A DNA stretch of 64,000 bases, taken from positions 1 to 64,000 of the forward strand of contig JAZKFO010000025.1 in assembly GCA_040386395.1 (NCBI GenBank). Direction: 5' to 3'. The position numbers and the translations under genes are program-made. Under the pieces are notes generated by a model, which saw only the letters and a program-made list of their open reading frames with translations, had not been told where the DNA came from and made no database searches. Positions 52,523 through 60,681 of the stretch are shown in pieces (the first letter of the stretch is position 1; the number at the start of each line of letters is the position of its first letter). Source of the DNA: Stagnimonas sp040386395 (lineage in GTDB: Bacteria; Pseudomonadota; Gammaproteobacteria; Nevskiales; Nevskiaceae).

Positions 52523-53482
52523 CTATGGCCTGAATGTCACAGTCACTTCGGGCAGAAAGGCAGAAGGTTCTGAGGGCAGTGGCATCGGTGAGGCCTTGTT
52601 GGCCGCAGCGATCACCGAGTCGTCGAGTAACTGCGATCCACAACTGCTGACCATCACGGCGCTGACTACCTGACCATTCGGTAGCAATCTGAACTTGATT
52701 TTGCAGGAAAAGTTCTCCGCACCCGGCTGGCGCAGCCAGTTGCGGCGCAAGGCCTCGGCCAGGGCACGCGCCCAGAGCTTCTGCGAGTCGGCGCGGATGG
52801 CGGCCATGCGGGCAGCCTCTTCGGCAGCAATCTGTGCAGCCAGGGCTTCGGCACGGGCTTTTTCCTCGGCCTTGCGCTTGTTCTCGGCGGCTTCGGCAGC
52901 CTTGCGCTTGGCGTCTTCGATCTCGGCCAGACGCTTCTGCTCGGCATCGAGTGCGGCCTTGCGGACAGCGTCTTCAGCAGCCTTGCGCGCGGCTTCTTCA
53001 GCCTCGCGCTTGGTCTTGGCATCGGCATCGGCCTTGGCTTTTTCAGCTGCGACACGCACCTGCTCTTCAGCCTTGGCCTTGGCCAGCAACTGATCCTGCT
53101 CGCGCTTTTGCTCGGCGGCCGCAGCCTCCTGTTTCAGCTTTTCAAGGTCGGGCTTGGGCGGTTCCGGCTTGGGCGGTTCGGGCTTGGGTGGTTCCGGGGT
53201 TGGCTCTGGCGGCTTGGGCTCCGGTTTCGGTGGTTCCGGCTTCGGCGGTTTCGGCTTGACGGCTTCCTTCACGGTCACCGGCTTTTCACCAACCACGGGC
53301 TCTTCGAGCAGCACGGCCTGGATGATGGTTTCTTCCGGCGGCTTGGGGCTGCACTTGACCCCGGAAACGAGCAGGATGCCCACCAGCAAGTGACCCACAA
53401 AGGCCAGCGCCAGGTGCTTCGGCTTGGCCGGCAGCGCGCCGCCATCCAGCGGGCGTTGCGCCTGTTCGATCGGAGCACTCAC
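52523..53482 (-). CDS. tolA: Tol-Pal system protein TolA
   Basis: 319-residue inner-membrane protein of TonB type. It has a cytoplasmic N-tail, one span at ~25-43 (HLALAFVGHLLVGILLVSG), a Pro/Lys/Glu-rich segment (PKPPKPEPPKPEPKPPEP) and a long Ala/Lys/Glu coiled coil up to about residue 220. The C-terminal domain has the two cysteines and KIKFRLLPNGQVVSAVMVSS expected of TolA. It couples TolQR to the outer membrane. It overlaps tolR by 4 bases. Confidence 0.95.
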   Translation of the reverse strand: MSAPIEQAQRPLDGGALPAKPKHLALAFVGHLLVGILLVSGVKCSPKPPEETIIQAVLLEEPVVGEKPVTVKEAVKPKPPKPEPPKPEPKPPEPTPEPPKPEPPKPEPPKPDLEKLKQEAAAAEQKREQDQLLAKAKAEEQVRVAAEKAKADADAKTKREAEEAARKAAEDAVRKAALDAEQKRLAEIEDAKRKAAEAAENKRKAEEKARAEALAAQIAAEEAARMAAIRADSQKLWARALAEALRRNWLRQPGAENFSCKIKFRLLPNGQVVSAVMVSSCGSQLLDDSVIAAANKASPMPLPSEPSAFLPEVTVTFRP

Positions 53483-53931
53483 TTGCTGGCCGGCACCTTA
53501 TCAGAGGGATCCATGCGGAAACCCAGCTTGCTGGCACCGGCCGCATTCAGCAGGGCCATGCCCTTGGCGACGCGGCCGTAATCCACCTTGCGATCGGCAT
53601 GGATCAGGATCACGGTTTCCGGCTTGTTGCGCAGCACCGCGCCAACGCGCTGGGCGACATCGGCATCCGCCAGCGGCTCTTCGTTGTTGGTGCCGATGTC
53701 GAGAAAGTAATTGCCCTTGGCATCGACGCTGAACACCACCGGCTGCTCGTCGAGGGTGATCGGCTCGCTGGCTTCCTGCGGCAGTTCCACCACCACACCC
53801 TGGGTCAGCAGCGGGGCGGTCACCATGAAGATGATCAGCAGCACCAGCATCACGTCGATGTAGGGCACCACATTGATCTCGGCGTTCAGCCGCCGCTTGC
53901 CGGGGCGGCCCGGCGAATAGCTCATTGCCAT
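53479..53931 (-). CDS. tolR: Tol-Pal system protein TolR
   Basis: 150-residue ExbD-family protein with a single membrane span (INVVPYIDVMLVLLIIFMV) that carries the proton-conducting Asp26. A periplasmic domain of about 105 residues follows. It forms the motor with TolQ. It lies 9 bases after tolQ and overlaps tolA by 4 bases. Confidence 0.96.
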   Translation of the reverse strand: MAMSYSPGRPGKRRLNAEINVVPYIDVMLVLLIIFMVTAPLLTQGVVVELPQEASEPITLDEQPVVFSVDAKGNYFLDIGTNNEEPLADADVAQRVGAVLRNKPETVILIHADRKVDYGRVAKGMALLNAAGASKLGFRMDPSDKVPASK

Positions 53932-53940
53932 GGCGAGCCT

Positions 53941-54639
53941 CTAGCCCTGGTGGCCGTGGCCGCGCAGGCCGCGGTCGATGATGCCGGTCAGTTCTTCGGC
54001 AAAGGTGTGGTAGCGGGTTTCGAGACGCTCGACGCCACGGGTGAGGAAGTTGAAGGCGATCATCGCCGGGATGGCCGCGAACAGGCCCATGGCAGTGGCG
54101 ATCAGCGCCTCGGCGATACCGGGGGCGACCTGCGCCAGCGTGGCCTGCTTGGCCGCACCGATCTGGATGAAGGCCGACATGATGCCCCACACCGTGCCGA
54201 ACAGGCCGACGTAGGGGCTGGACGATGCGATGGTTGCCAGCAGCGACAGGCCGCCTTCGAGACGCTCCACTTCGCGCACCTGGGTCACGCGCAGCTGGCG
54301 CTGCACGGCGGCCAGGGCGTCTTCGGGATCGGTGCGGCCCGCATTGCCCTGCTGGCGGGTGAACTCCTCGTAACCGGCCTTGAAGATGGCGGCTGCGCCT
54401 TCTTCCGGCTTGCCATCACGGCCCAGCGAGCCGTAGAGATCGCCCAGCGTGCCGCCGGACCAGAAGCGGTTCTCGAACTCGGCCGACTGCTTGGTGACGC
54501 GCGACAGCAGGCTGCGCTTGGTGAGAATCACCGCCCAGGAGATCACGGATGCAATCAACAGCAGCAGCAGGATGATCTGCGCCAGCGGGCTGGCAGCCAG
54601 AATGAGGTGTGTAAACGAAAGCCCTTCGGTCGTGCCCAT
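53941..54639 (-). CDS. tolQ: Tol-Pal system protein TolQ
   Basis: 232-residue ExbB/MotA-family proton channel. It has three membrane spans: the first at residues ~17-37 (ASPLAQIILLLLLIASVISW), and TM2/TM3 in the second half with ASSSPYVGLFGTVWGIM and GIAEALIATAMGLFAAIPA (the Thr and Gly helix-packing residues typical of TolQ). Start ATG 54639. The gap to ybgC is 97 bases and may hold an internal promoter. Confidence 0.96.
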   Translation of the reverse strand: MGTTEGLSFTHLILAASPLAQIILLLLLIASVISWAVILTKRSLLSRVTKQSAEFENRFWSGGTLGDLYGSLGRDGKPEEGAAAIFKAGYEEFTRQQGNAGRTDPEDALAAVQRQLRVTQVREVERLEGGLSLLATIASSSPYVGLFGTVWGIMSAFIQIGAAKQATLAQVAPGIAEALIATAMGLFAAIPAMIAFNFLTRGVERLETRYHTFAEELTGIIDRGLRGHGHQG

Positions 54640-54736
54640 GAGTTTTTCTTTGGATGTTTGCGGTGGTGCTCATAGCTTAAGTGAAGCTGGCTGCTGATTG
54701 GTTGGCTTTTTACTACTCATCAGCAGGCTCTGGTAA

Positions 54737-55138
54737 TCAAGGTTCGAGCCAGCCCGGTGGCCAGGCGCGTGGCTTGAATGACTGGGTATCGACACAGGCC
54801 ACCCGCACCAGCGCGGTGGCGAGCGGCTGCCCTGGCTGCCCTGGGCGCTGGATCTGCTGGCTGAACATGAGGCTGGCACGCCCGTACTCGGCCACGGTGA
54901 CGGTCGCCTCCAGGGCATCGTCCAGCCTGGCCGGCTGGCGATAGCGCACCTCGATGGAAGCCACCGTGAAGGCGGCCCCGAAGCCGCTGGCCAGATGCTG
55001 GTGGTTGCTGCCCCTGGCCCGCAGCCATTCGCTGCGCACCCGCTCGAACCAGTGCAGATAGCGGGCGTGATAGACCACGCCGCTGGCATCGGTGTCTTCG
55101 TAGTAGACGCGGATCGGCCAGACGAAGACTTCACCCAC
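54737..55138 (-). CDS. ybgC: Tol-Pal associated acyl-CoA thioesterase YbgC
   Basis: 133-residue hot-dog fold thioesterase. The catalytic aspartate lies in RVYYEDTDASGVVYHARYLH. The start is GTG 55138, sharing one base with the ruvB stop (TAGTG). It hydrolyses short-chain or malonyl-type acyl-CoAs in E. coli and Haemophilus and is regularly encoded before tolQ. Confidence 0.95.
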   Translation of the reverse strand: MGEVFVWPIRVYYEDTDASGVVYHARYLHWFERVRSEWLRARGSNHQHLASGFGAAFTVASIEVRYRQPARLDDALEATVTVAEYGRASLMFSQQIQRPGQPGQPLATALVRVACVDTQSFKPRAWPPGWLEP

Positions 55139-56160
55139 TAGAACAACTCCGGCCCGCGTTTGGGGGCGGTGAGGCCCAGGTGCTGATAGGCGCGCAGCGA
55201 GGCCACGCGGCCTCTGGGAGTGCGCTCCAGGAAGCCCTGCTGGATCAGATAGGGCTCGATGACGTCCTCGATGGTGTCGCGCGATTCGCTCAGCGCCGCC
55301 GCCAGGCTCTCGACCCCCGCCGGCCCTCCATCGAAGCGCTGCATCAGCACTTCGAGCAGCTTCCGGTCCAGCGGATCGAAGCCTTCGCTGTCGACATCCA
55401 GCATCTTCAGCGCGGCGGCGGCGATCTGCTCGGTGATCACGCCCTGCCCCTTCACCTCGGCATAGTCGCGCACGCGGCGCAGCAGGCGGTTGGCGATGCG
55501 TGGCGTGCCGCGCGAGCGGCGGGCGATCTCATGCGCGCCCTGGCCTTCGACCGGCGCACCGAGGATGCCGGCGCTGCGGGTGACGATTTGCGTGAGGTCA
55601 TCCACCCCATAAAACTGGAGCCGCTGGACGATGCCGAAGCGGTCGCGCAGCGGGCTGGTCAGCGCACCGGCGCGGGTCGTCGCACCAATCAGCGTGAACG
55701 GCGGCAGATCGAGCCGGATCGAACGTGCGGCCGGGCCATCACCGATCATGATGTCGAGCTGGTAGTCCTCCATCGCCGGGTACAGCACTTCTTCGACCAC
55801 CGGCGAGAGGCGGTGGATTTCGTCGACGAACAGCACGTCGCGCGGTTCGAGATTGGTGAGGAGTGCTGCCAAGTCACCCGCCTTCTCCAGCACCGGGCCG
55901 GAGGTGACGCGCAGGTTCACGCCCATCTCGGTGGCGAGGATATTGGCGAGCGTGGTCTTGCCCAGACCCGGCGGCCCGAAGATCAGCACATGGTCGAGGG
56001 CCTCGTTGCGGCGGCGGGCGGCCTCGATGGCGAGGCCCATCTGCTCCCGCACCGGCTGCTGACCAACGTAATCGGCGAGCTTGCTGGGGCGGATGGCGCG
56101 GTCGATGCGCTCTTCGTCGGTGCTACCGGATGCGGCGGTGACGAGGCGGTTGGACATCAC
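55138..56160 (-). CDS. ruvB: Holliday junction DNA helicase RuvB
   Basis: 340-residue AAA+ motor that drives branch migration with RuvA. Walker A is GPPGLGKTTLA (residues ~64-74), Walker B DEIHRLSPVVEE, sensor ATTRAG, and the C-terminal winged helix ends in GRVASLRAYQHLGL. Start: tandem ATG codons at 56160 and 56157. It is separated from ruvA by a four-gene MCE operon, unlike the usual ruvAB pairing. Confidence 0.98.
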   Translation of the reverse strand: MMSNRLVTAASGSTDEERIDRAIRPSKLADYVGQQPVREQMGLAIEAARRRNEALDHVLIFGPPGLGKTTLANILATEMGVNLRVTSGPVLEKAGDLAALLTNLEPRDVLFVDEIHRLSPVVEEVLYPAMEDYQLDIMIGDGPAARSIRLDLPPFTLIGATTRAGALTSPLRDRFGIVQRLQFYGVDDLTQIVTRSAGILGAPVEGQGAHEIARRSRGTPRIANRLLRRVRDYAEVKGQGVITEQIAAAALKMLDVDSEGFDPLDRKLLEVLMQRFDGGPAGVESLAAALSESRDTIEDVIEPYLIQQGFLERTPRGRVASLRAYQHLGLTAPKRGPELF

Positions 56161-56210
56161 GAAGGTGGGGCTGGAAGACAGCAGTCAGTGTCGCACACCG
56201 GCAAGGCTTG

Positions 56211-56825
56211 TCAGCCGCGTGGCGCTGCTGCAAATGCGGCCGGCGGCAGCTGGGCGGCCAGCGCCTGCACGGCAGCTTCAAGCGCCTGTTGCAGGGCGAC
56301 GACGCTGGCCTCGGCCGAGCCATCGCGGGTGGCGGCATCGGCATCGAAGCGACCCGATCGCGCGGCCACCTTGCCGTTCGGCGCATAGATCCAGCTGCCG
56401 CGCAGGCGCACGGTGCCGTCAGCCCCCGGCTCGAAGCCGTCGAGGGTGATGGCCAGCACCGCGTCGGGGGCGCGGCCATCGGCGGTGGTGTTGGCCTCCA
56501 CCGCGTAGTCGGCGCGCCGGGCGGCGAGCGCCTGGGCGATCCAGCGGGTGATGGACTTGGCCGGACGCTCGGCCCAGAACGCGGTTTCATCGCGCACGAT
56601 TTCCGAAGCGCCGGCACGCCGCACCAGCTCGCGGCGGTCGAGGTAGTCCGGCACGCTGACGGCACGCACCACCAGGCGGGGCCGCGCGGCACTCACCTGC
56701 AGGGCCAGCGGCCCCTCGTAGGCCAGCAGCAGGCGCTTGGGCTCGGCCCGTGTGGCGCCACCGGCGCAGGCGGTGAGCAGCAGTGCGAACGCGGCGGCTG
56801 CAACAGCAAAGTGTTTGCGATTCAT
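56211..56825 (-). CDS. ABC-type transport auxiliary lipoprotein (PqiC-like)
   Basis: 204-residue lipoprotein: the signal ends in LTAC (Cys about residue 20). The mature domain has the features of the PqiC/DUF330 family, with RPRLVVRAVSVPDYLDRREL, then VRRAGASEIV and a FWAERPAKSITRWIAQAL segment. In PqiABC-type systems such proteins dock the MCE assembly at the outer membrane. It is last of four linked genes (MlaE-like, MlaF-like, MCE, PqiC-like), 3 bases after the MCE gene, and precedes ruvB by 50 bases. Confidence 0.85.
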   Translation of the reverse strand: MNRKHFAVAAAAFALLLTACAGGATRAEPKRLLLAYEGPLALQVSAARPRLVVRAVSVPDYLDRRELVRRAGASEIVRDETAFWAERPAKSITRWIAQALAARRADYAVEANTTADGRAPDAVLAITLDGFEPGADGTVRLRGSWIYAPNGKVAARSGRFDADAATRDGSAEASVVALQQALEAAVQALAAQLPPAAFAAAPRG

Positions 56826-56828
56826 GGG

Positions 56829-57818
56829 TCAATCCTTGCCAAAGATCACGGCATTGGGCTGGCGCTCGACGGTGTCGGCGAAGTGGCGCAGCGATTCGGC
56901 GGAAGCACTCAGGTCACGCAGGCTCTGCTCCAGCTCGGTGCGGATCGGCGCGCCCGGTGCAGTCATCTCGGTGATGTGCGCCACCGCATCGTCGGCGCTC
57001 TGCATGGTGGTCTCCATCCGCAACATCGCGCTGCGGGCAGAGCGCAGGGTTTCTTCCATCTGCGGGCCGGAGGTGGCCAGCGTCTGCCGCGCCTGCTCGG
57101 AGGTGCGCTCCAGCGACTGCAAGGTCTTGTTGAGCGTCCTGATCGTCACCTGCGCCTCTTCCAGCGTCACGCGGGTGGTGGCTGCCGTGGCCTTCAGCTC
57201 CTCGCCGACCACGCCCAGGGTGCCGCTGGTGCCTTTCGCCAGCACCTGGAAAGCCTCGACCATGCCTTTCACATCGTCGGCCAGCTGCCGCAGCGGCAGC
57301 TGGGCAAGCTGATCCTTGAGCACATCGAAATCGGATTTCATCGCTGGAATCTCCGGGTGCGCGGTTTCGCGCGCACCGTGGAAAACCGCCGGCACATCGG
57401 GCCTGAAGTCGAGATCGACCAGCAGCTGGCCGGTGACGATGGACTCGATACTGAGCTTGGCGCGCAGGCCCTTGTCGATGTAGGTGCTGAAGGGGATGTC
57501 GCTGCCATCCTCGCCGGTGCCGATCAGCTTGATCTGGTTCGGCAGCAGGGTCATGTAGACCGGGATGCGCGGCTCCAGCGAGTCGGGCGCGAACTGCAAG
57601 ACGATGCGATCGACACTGCCCACCTTCACGCCCCGAAAGTTCACGGCAGAGCCGACTGCCAGACCCTTCACCGAGCCCTCGAAGAACGCCACCACCCGCT
57701 GCTTGGGTGTGAACAGCGCCGCACCACCGAGCGCCATGATCGCGAAGGCGATCAAGCCCAGCGCCGCCAGCACGAAGGCGCCAATCACGGTGGGATTGGC
57801 CTTTCTGACACTACTCAT
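56829..57818 (-). CDS. MCE domain protein (MlaD-like) of a lipid ABC transporter
   Basis: 329-residue single-span protein. The N-terminal anchor is at residues ~8-31 (TVIGAFVLAALGLIAFAIMA), followed by one MCE domain at ~38-120 (VVAFFEGSVKGLAVGSAVNF; RGVKVGSVDRIVLQF). A long predicted helical/coiled-coil tail at ~170-329 has many Thr/Leu/Gln. The family forms hexameric rings that carry phospholipids between inner and outer membranes. It overlaps the ATPase gene by 8 bases. Confidence 0.92.
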   Translation of the reverse strand: MSSVRKANPTVIGAFVLAALGLIAFAIMALGGAALFTPKQRVVAFFEGSVKGLAVGSAVNFRGVKVGSVDRIVLQFAPDSLEPRIPVYMTLLPNQIKLIGTGEDGSDIPFSTYIDKGLRAKLSIESIVTGQLLVDLDFRPDVPAVFHGARETAHPEIPAMKSDFDVLKDQLAQLPLRQLADDVKGMVEAFQVLAKGTSGTLGVVGEELKATAATTRVTLEEAQVTIRTLNKTLQSLERTSEQARQTLATSGPQMEETLRSARSAMLRMETTMQSADDAVAHITEMTAPGAPIRTELEQSLRDLSASAESLRHFADTVERQPNAVIFGKD

Positions 57819-58593
57819 TTTGGTTATCTCCTTCTGGCACTTCGCGATTCAAAAAGGCTTGCACGAAGGGATGTTCACAGCTTTCCAGCAGCGCCTTGGG
57901 TGCGCCACGGGCAATGGGCTGCTTCGAGGCGGCGTCGAGAAAGATGCCGTCGTCGCCGATGGCGAACAGGCTGGGCAGCTCGTGCGTCACCACCATCACG
58001 GTGGCCTGGGTGCGCTCGCGCAATTCCAGAATCAGGTCGTCGAGCTTGCGCGAGCTGATCGGGTCCAGCCCGGCGGAGGGTTCATCCAGAAACAGGAACT
58101 CCGGGTCGAGCGCCAGCGCGCGCGCGAGGGCCGCGCGCTTCTTCATGCCGCCGCTGATCTCGTTGGGCAGCAAATCCTTGGCCTGGCCCAGGCTCACCAT
58201 CTCCAGCAGCTCGTGGGCGCGGTCGCGGCGCTCGGCATCGGATTTCTTTGAATCGCCGTTGAGCTTCATCGGCATGGTCACGTTCTCGGTGAGGGTCAGC
58301 GTGCTGAACAGCGCCGAACCCTGGAACAGCACCCCGAAGCGGCGACGGATCGCATCCTGCTTTTCGACCTCGGCATTCCAATAGTCGGTGTCGCCGTACA
58401 GCACCTGTCCGTCAGCGGGTGGTTGCAGACCGATCATGTGCTTTAGCAAGGTGCTTTTGCCGCAGCCAGAGCCGCCCATGATGATGAAGATGCTGCCCTT
58501 GGCGACCTCGAAGCTGATGTTTTCCTGGATCAGCTTCTTGCCATAGGCCATGCGCAGGTCTTTCACTTCGACGGCGGTGTCTGTGGTGCTCAT
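57811..58593 (-). CDS. MlaF-like ABC transporter ATPase
   Basis: 260-residue nucleotide-binding subunit. Walker A GGSGCGKSTLLKH (residues ~35-47), signature ISGGMKKRAALARAL, Walker B LFLDEPSAGLDP and a terminal switch-His region with VVTHEL. The SGGM variant of the signature is typical of MlaF/Ttg2A ATPases. It powers lipid transport with the MlaE-like permease, whose stop is 3 bases upstream. Confidence 0.93.
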   Translation of the reverse strand: MSTTDTAVEVKDLRMAYGKKLIQENISFEVAKGSIFIIMGGSGCGKSTLLKHMIGLQPPADGQVLYGDTDYWNAEVEKQDAIRRRFGVLFQGSALFSTLTLTENVTMPMKLNGDSKKSDAERRDRAHELLEMVSLGQAKDLLPNEISGGMKKRAALARALALDPEFLFLDEPSAGLDPISSRKLDDLILELRERTQATVMVVTHELPSLFAIGDDGIFLDAASKQPIARGAPKALLESCEHPFVQAFLNREVPEGDNQNE

Positions 58594-58596
58594 GGC

Positions 58597-59421
58597 CTAC
58601 ACATCCAGCGCAAAAGCGCAGAGTGCGAACACCGCATCAACCACGATCACGCCGACGATGCCGCTCACCACCGCACTCGTCGTCGCCTCGCCCACCGCGG
58701 CCGCATTGCGGCCGGCGCGCAGGCCGTAATAGCAACCCGCAAAGGCCACCAGCGCGCCGAAGCAGACACTCTTCAGCGCCCCCAGCACGAAGTGGCGACC
58801 GGCGAGTGCATCGGCGGTGCGATCCCAGTAGAGGGCATTGGACAAATCCAGCGTGCCCACCGCCACCAGCCAGCCACCCAGCAGACCGACGCCGCAGGCA
58901 AAGGCATAGAGCAGCGGCGTCATCAGCGTGAGCGCCAGCACCCGCGGCAGCACCAGATATTCCACCGGCGACACGCCCATGGTCTTGAGCGCGTCGATCT
59001 CCTCGTTGCCCTGCATGGTGGCGATGCGCGCCGCGAAGGCAGCCCCCGTGCGGCCGGAGAGCACCACGGCGGTGATGACCGCCGCCATCTCGCGCACGGT
59101 GGCGATGCTGACCAGATCGGCCACGAACATCTCCGCACCAAACTTTTGCAGCTGGATGGCGCCGACGAAAGCCAGGATGGACCCCACCAACAAATTGACC
59201 AGCGCCACCACGCCGAGCGCACCGGCACCGCTGGCCTGCACCACCGCCCAGGTGTCGGCGCGGTCGAAGCGCGCACGACCGCGCAGCAGGGCAAGGGTGG
59301 CGAGAATCAGCTCGCCCAGCAGGGTGGCCACGTCCCGCAGCGAGTCAAAGCGCGACAGGGCGCCCTTGCCGATGGCAGCCAGCGCCAGGATGCGTTCGCG
59401 GGATGAGCTGTAAAGGCTCAT
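58597..59421 (-). CDS. MlaE-like ABC transporter permease
   Basis: 274-residue membrane protein of the MlaE family. After an amphipathic N-terminus it has five spans, and it carries the family motif EEIDALKTMGVSPVEYLVLP followed by ARVLAL-like PRVLALTLMTPLL. The last spans are in TTSAVVSGIVGVIVVDAVFA. It is first in the MCE operon and starts 7 bases after the ruvA stop, so the whole unit is embedded in the ruv gene cluster. Confidence 0.93.
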   Translation of the reverse strand: MSLYSSSRERILALAAIGKGALSRFDSLRDVATLLGELILATLALLRGRARFDRADTWAVVQASGAGALGVVALVNLLVGSILAFVGAIQLQKFGAEMFVADLVSIATVREMAAVITAVVLSGRTGAAFAARIATMQGNEEIDALKTMGVSPVEYLVLPRVLALTLMTPLLYAFACGVGLLGGWLVAVGTLDLSNALYWDRTADALAGRHFVLGALKSVCFGALVAFAGCYYGLRAGRNAAAVGEATTSAVVSGIVGVIVVDAVFALCAFALDV

Positions 59422-59428
59422 AACGATT

Positions 59429-60022
59429 TCATCTCACGGCGCGCTTCAGGGCTTCACGAATGATCTGGTCGGTACCCAGGCCCTCGGTGGTGAAGGCCTC
59501 GGTCATCTTCGCCGCATCGGCAGGTTTGTAGCCCAGTGACTCCAGCGCCGAGCGCGCCTCGGCCAGTGGCGTGGCGGGCTGCGCGTAATTGCCGGAGCCA
59601 GAACTGGCAGGCTCATCGCTGGCACCCGCCTTTTCGCGCAGCTCCAGCACCATGCGCTCGGCCGTCTTCTTGCCGATACCCGGCAGCTTGGTGAGGCGCG
59701 CGGCGTCACCACTGCGCACGAAATTCCAGAACTCCTCCACGCTCACGCCGCTCAACACCGCCAGCGCCAGCTTGGGGCCGACGCCGCTCAGCTTGATGAG
59801 CTCTCGGAACAGGGTTTTTTCCTGCGGCGTGGCAAAACCGAACAGCAGGTGCGCGTCCTCGCGGATGGTGAGATGGGTGTGCAGCGCCACGCTCTCGCCC
59901 ACCGCCGGCAGGCGGTAGAAGGTGGACATCGGCGCCTCGATTTCGTAGCCGACGCCAGCCACATCCAGCAGCAACTGCGGCGGTGCCTTGAGAACGAGTT
60001 TGCCGCTCAGTCTTCCAATCAT
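59429..60022 (-). CDS. ruvA: Holliday junction DNA helicase subunit RuvA
   Basis: 197-residue RuvA that tetramerises on four-way junctions. It starts MIGRLSGKLVLK; ATG 60022 has AAGGA upstream, and the TTG two codons earlier is not needed. Domain I OB-fold, domain II with helix-hairpin-helix motifs (ELIKLSGVGPKLALAVLSG and LTKLPGIGKKTAERMVLEL), and domain III at the C-terminus that binds RuvB. It overlaps the ruvC stop by 4 bases. Confidence 0.97.
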   Translation of the reverse strand: MIGRLSGKLVLKAPPQLLLDVAGVGYEIEAPMSTFYRLPAVGESVALHTHLTIREDAHLLFGFATPQEKTLFRELIKLSGVGPKLALAVLSGVSVEEFWNFVRSGDAARLTKLPGIGKKTAERMVLELREKAGASDEPASSGSGNYAQPATPLAEARSALESLGYKPADAAKMTEAFTTEGLGTDQIIREALKRAVR

Positions 60023-60534
60023 CCCCAATGTCCTTGTAGTCCCTGACCCTGATTGATGCTGCCGCGCACATGCGCGTGGCAGATGGCGATGGCGAGCGCA
60101 TCGGCGGCGTCCGCCGTCAACGTGCTTGCGGTCTCGCCCTGCATTTTCAGCAAGAGTTTCACCATGTGCTGAACCTGTGCTTTATCGGCGCGGCCGTTGC
60201 CGACGATGGCGCGCTTGATCTGCGCCGGCGCGTACTCGGCAAACGGCAGCCCCGCGATGGCACCCGCCAGCACGGCCACGCCACGCGCCTGACCGAGAAT
60301 GAGCGCGGTGCCGATGTTGACCCGCATGAACACTTCTTCCACCGCATATTCCTGCGGCGCGTGTTCGAGGATGACGGCGCGCAGACCGTCGTGAATCATC
60401 CGCAAGCGCGGCGGCAGCGCGCCCTCGCCGGTCTTGATGCAGCCGTGGGCGATGTGCGTGAGCTTCAGTCCCCGTGCCTCGATCAGGCCCCAGCCAGTGA
60501 AACGCGAGCCGGGGTCGATGCCGAGGATTCGCAC
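60019..60534 (-). CDS. ruvC: Holliday junction resolvase RuvC
   Basis: 171-residue endonuclease that cuts four-way junctions. Catalytic acidic residues: Asp7 in RILGIDPGSRFTG, Glu about 66-67 in YAVEEVFMRVN, and the C-terminal aspartates in TADAADALAIAICHAH. GTG 60534 gives a length equal to E. coli RuvC (173); the frame stays open upstream to ATG 60624 (MARRIQS), but neither start has a good ribosome site. ATGA overlap with ruvA. Confidence 0.94.
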   Translation of the reverse strand: MRILGIDPGSRFTGWGLIEARGLKLTHIAHGCIKTGEGALPPRLRMIHDGLRAVILEHAPQEYAVEEVFMRVNIGTALILGQARGVAVLAGAIAGLPFAEYAPAQIKRAIVGNGRADKAQVQHMVKLLLKMQGETASTLTADAADALAIAICHAHVRGSINQGQGLQGHWG

Positions 60535-60681
60535 CGTCGCCGACGCCACATAACGAGCGCCCGATGCGGAGACGGCTGGTGCCGGACGTCGGAGTTCATC
60601 AAGCGATTGGATGCGGCGGGCCATGTCGCCATTGTGCCGCAGGCCGATGACAGGCTGCGGCACCGGCACCCGCCGCAGCCG

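Noticed and set aside
54670..54720. 16-codon minus-strand mini-ORF between ybgC and tolQ
   Set aside because: No clear ribosome site and no sign of conservation that I can judge.
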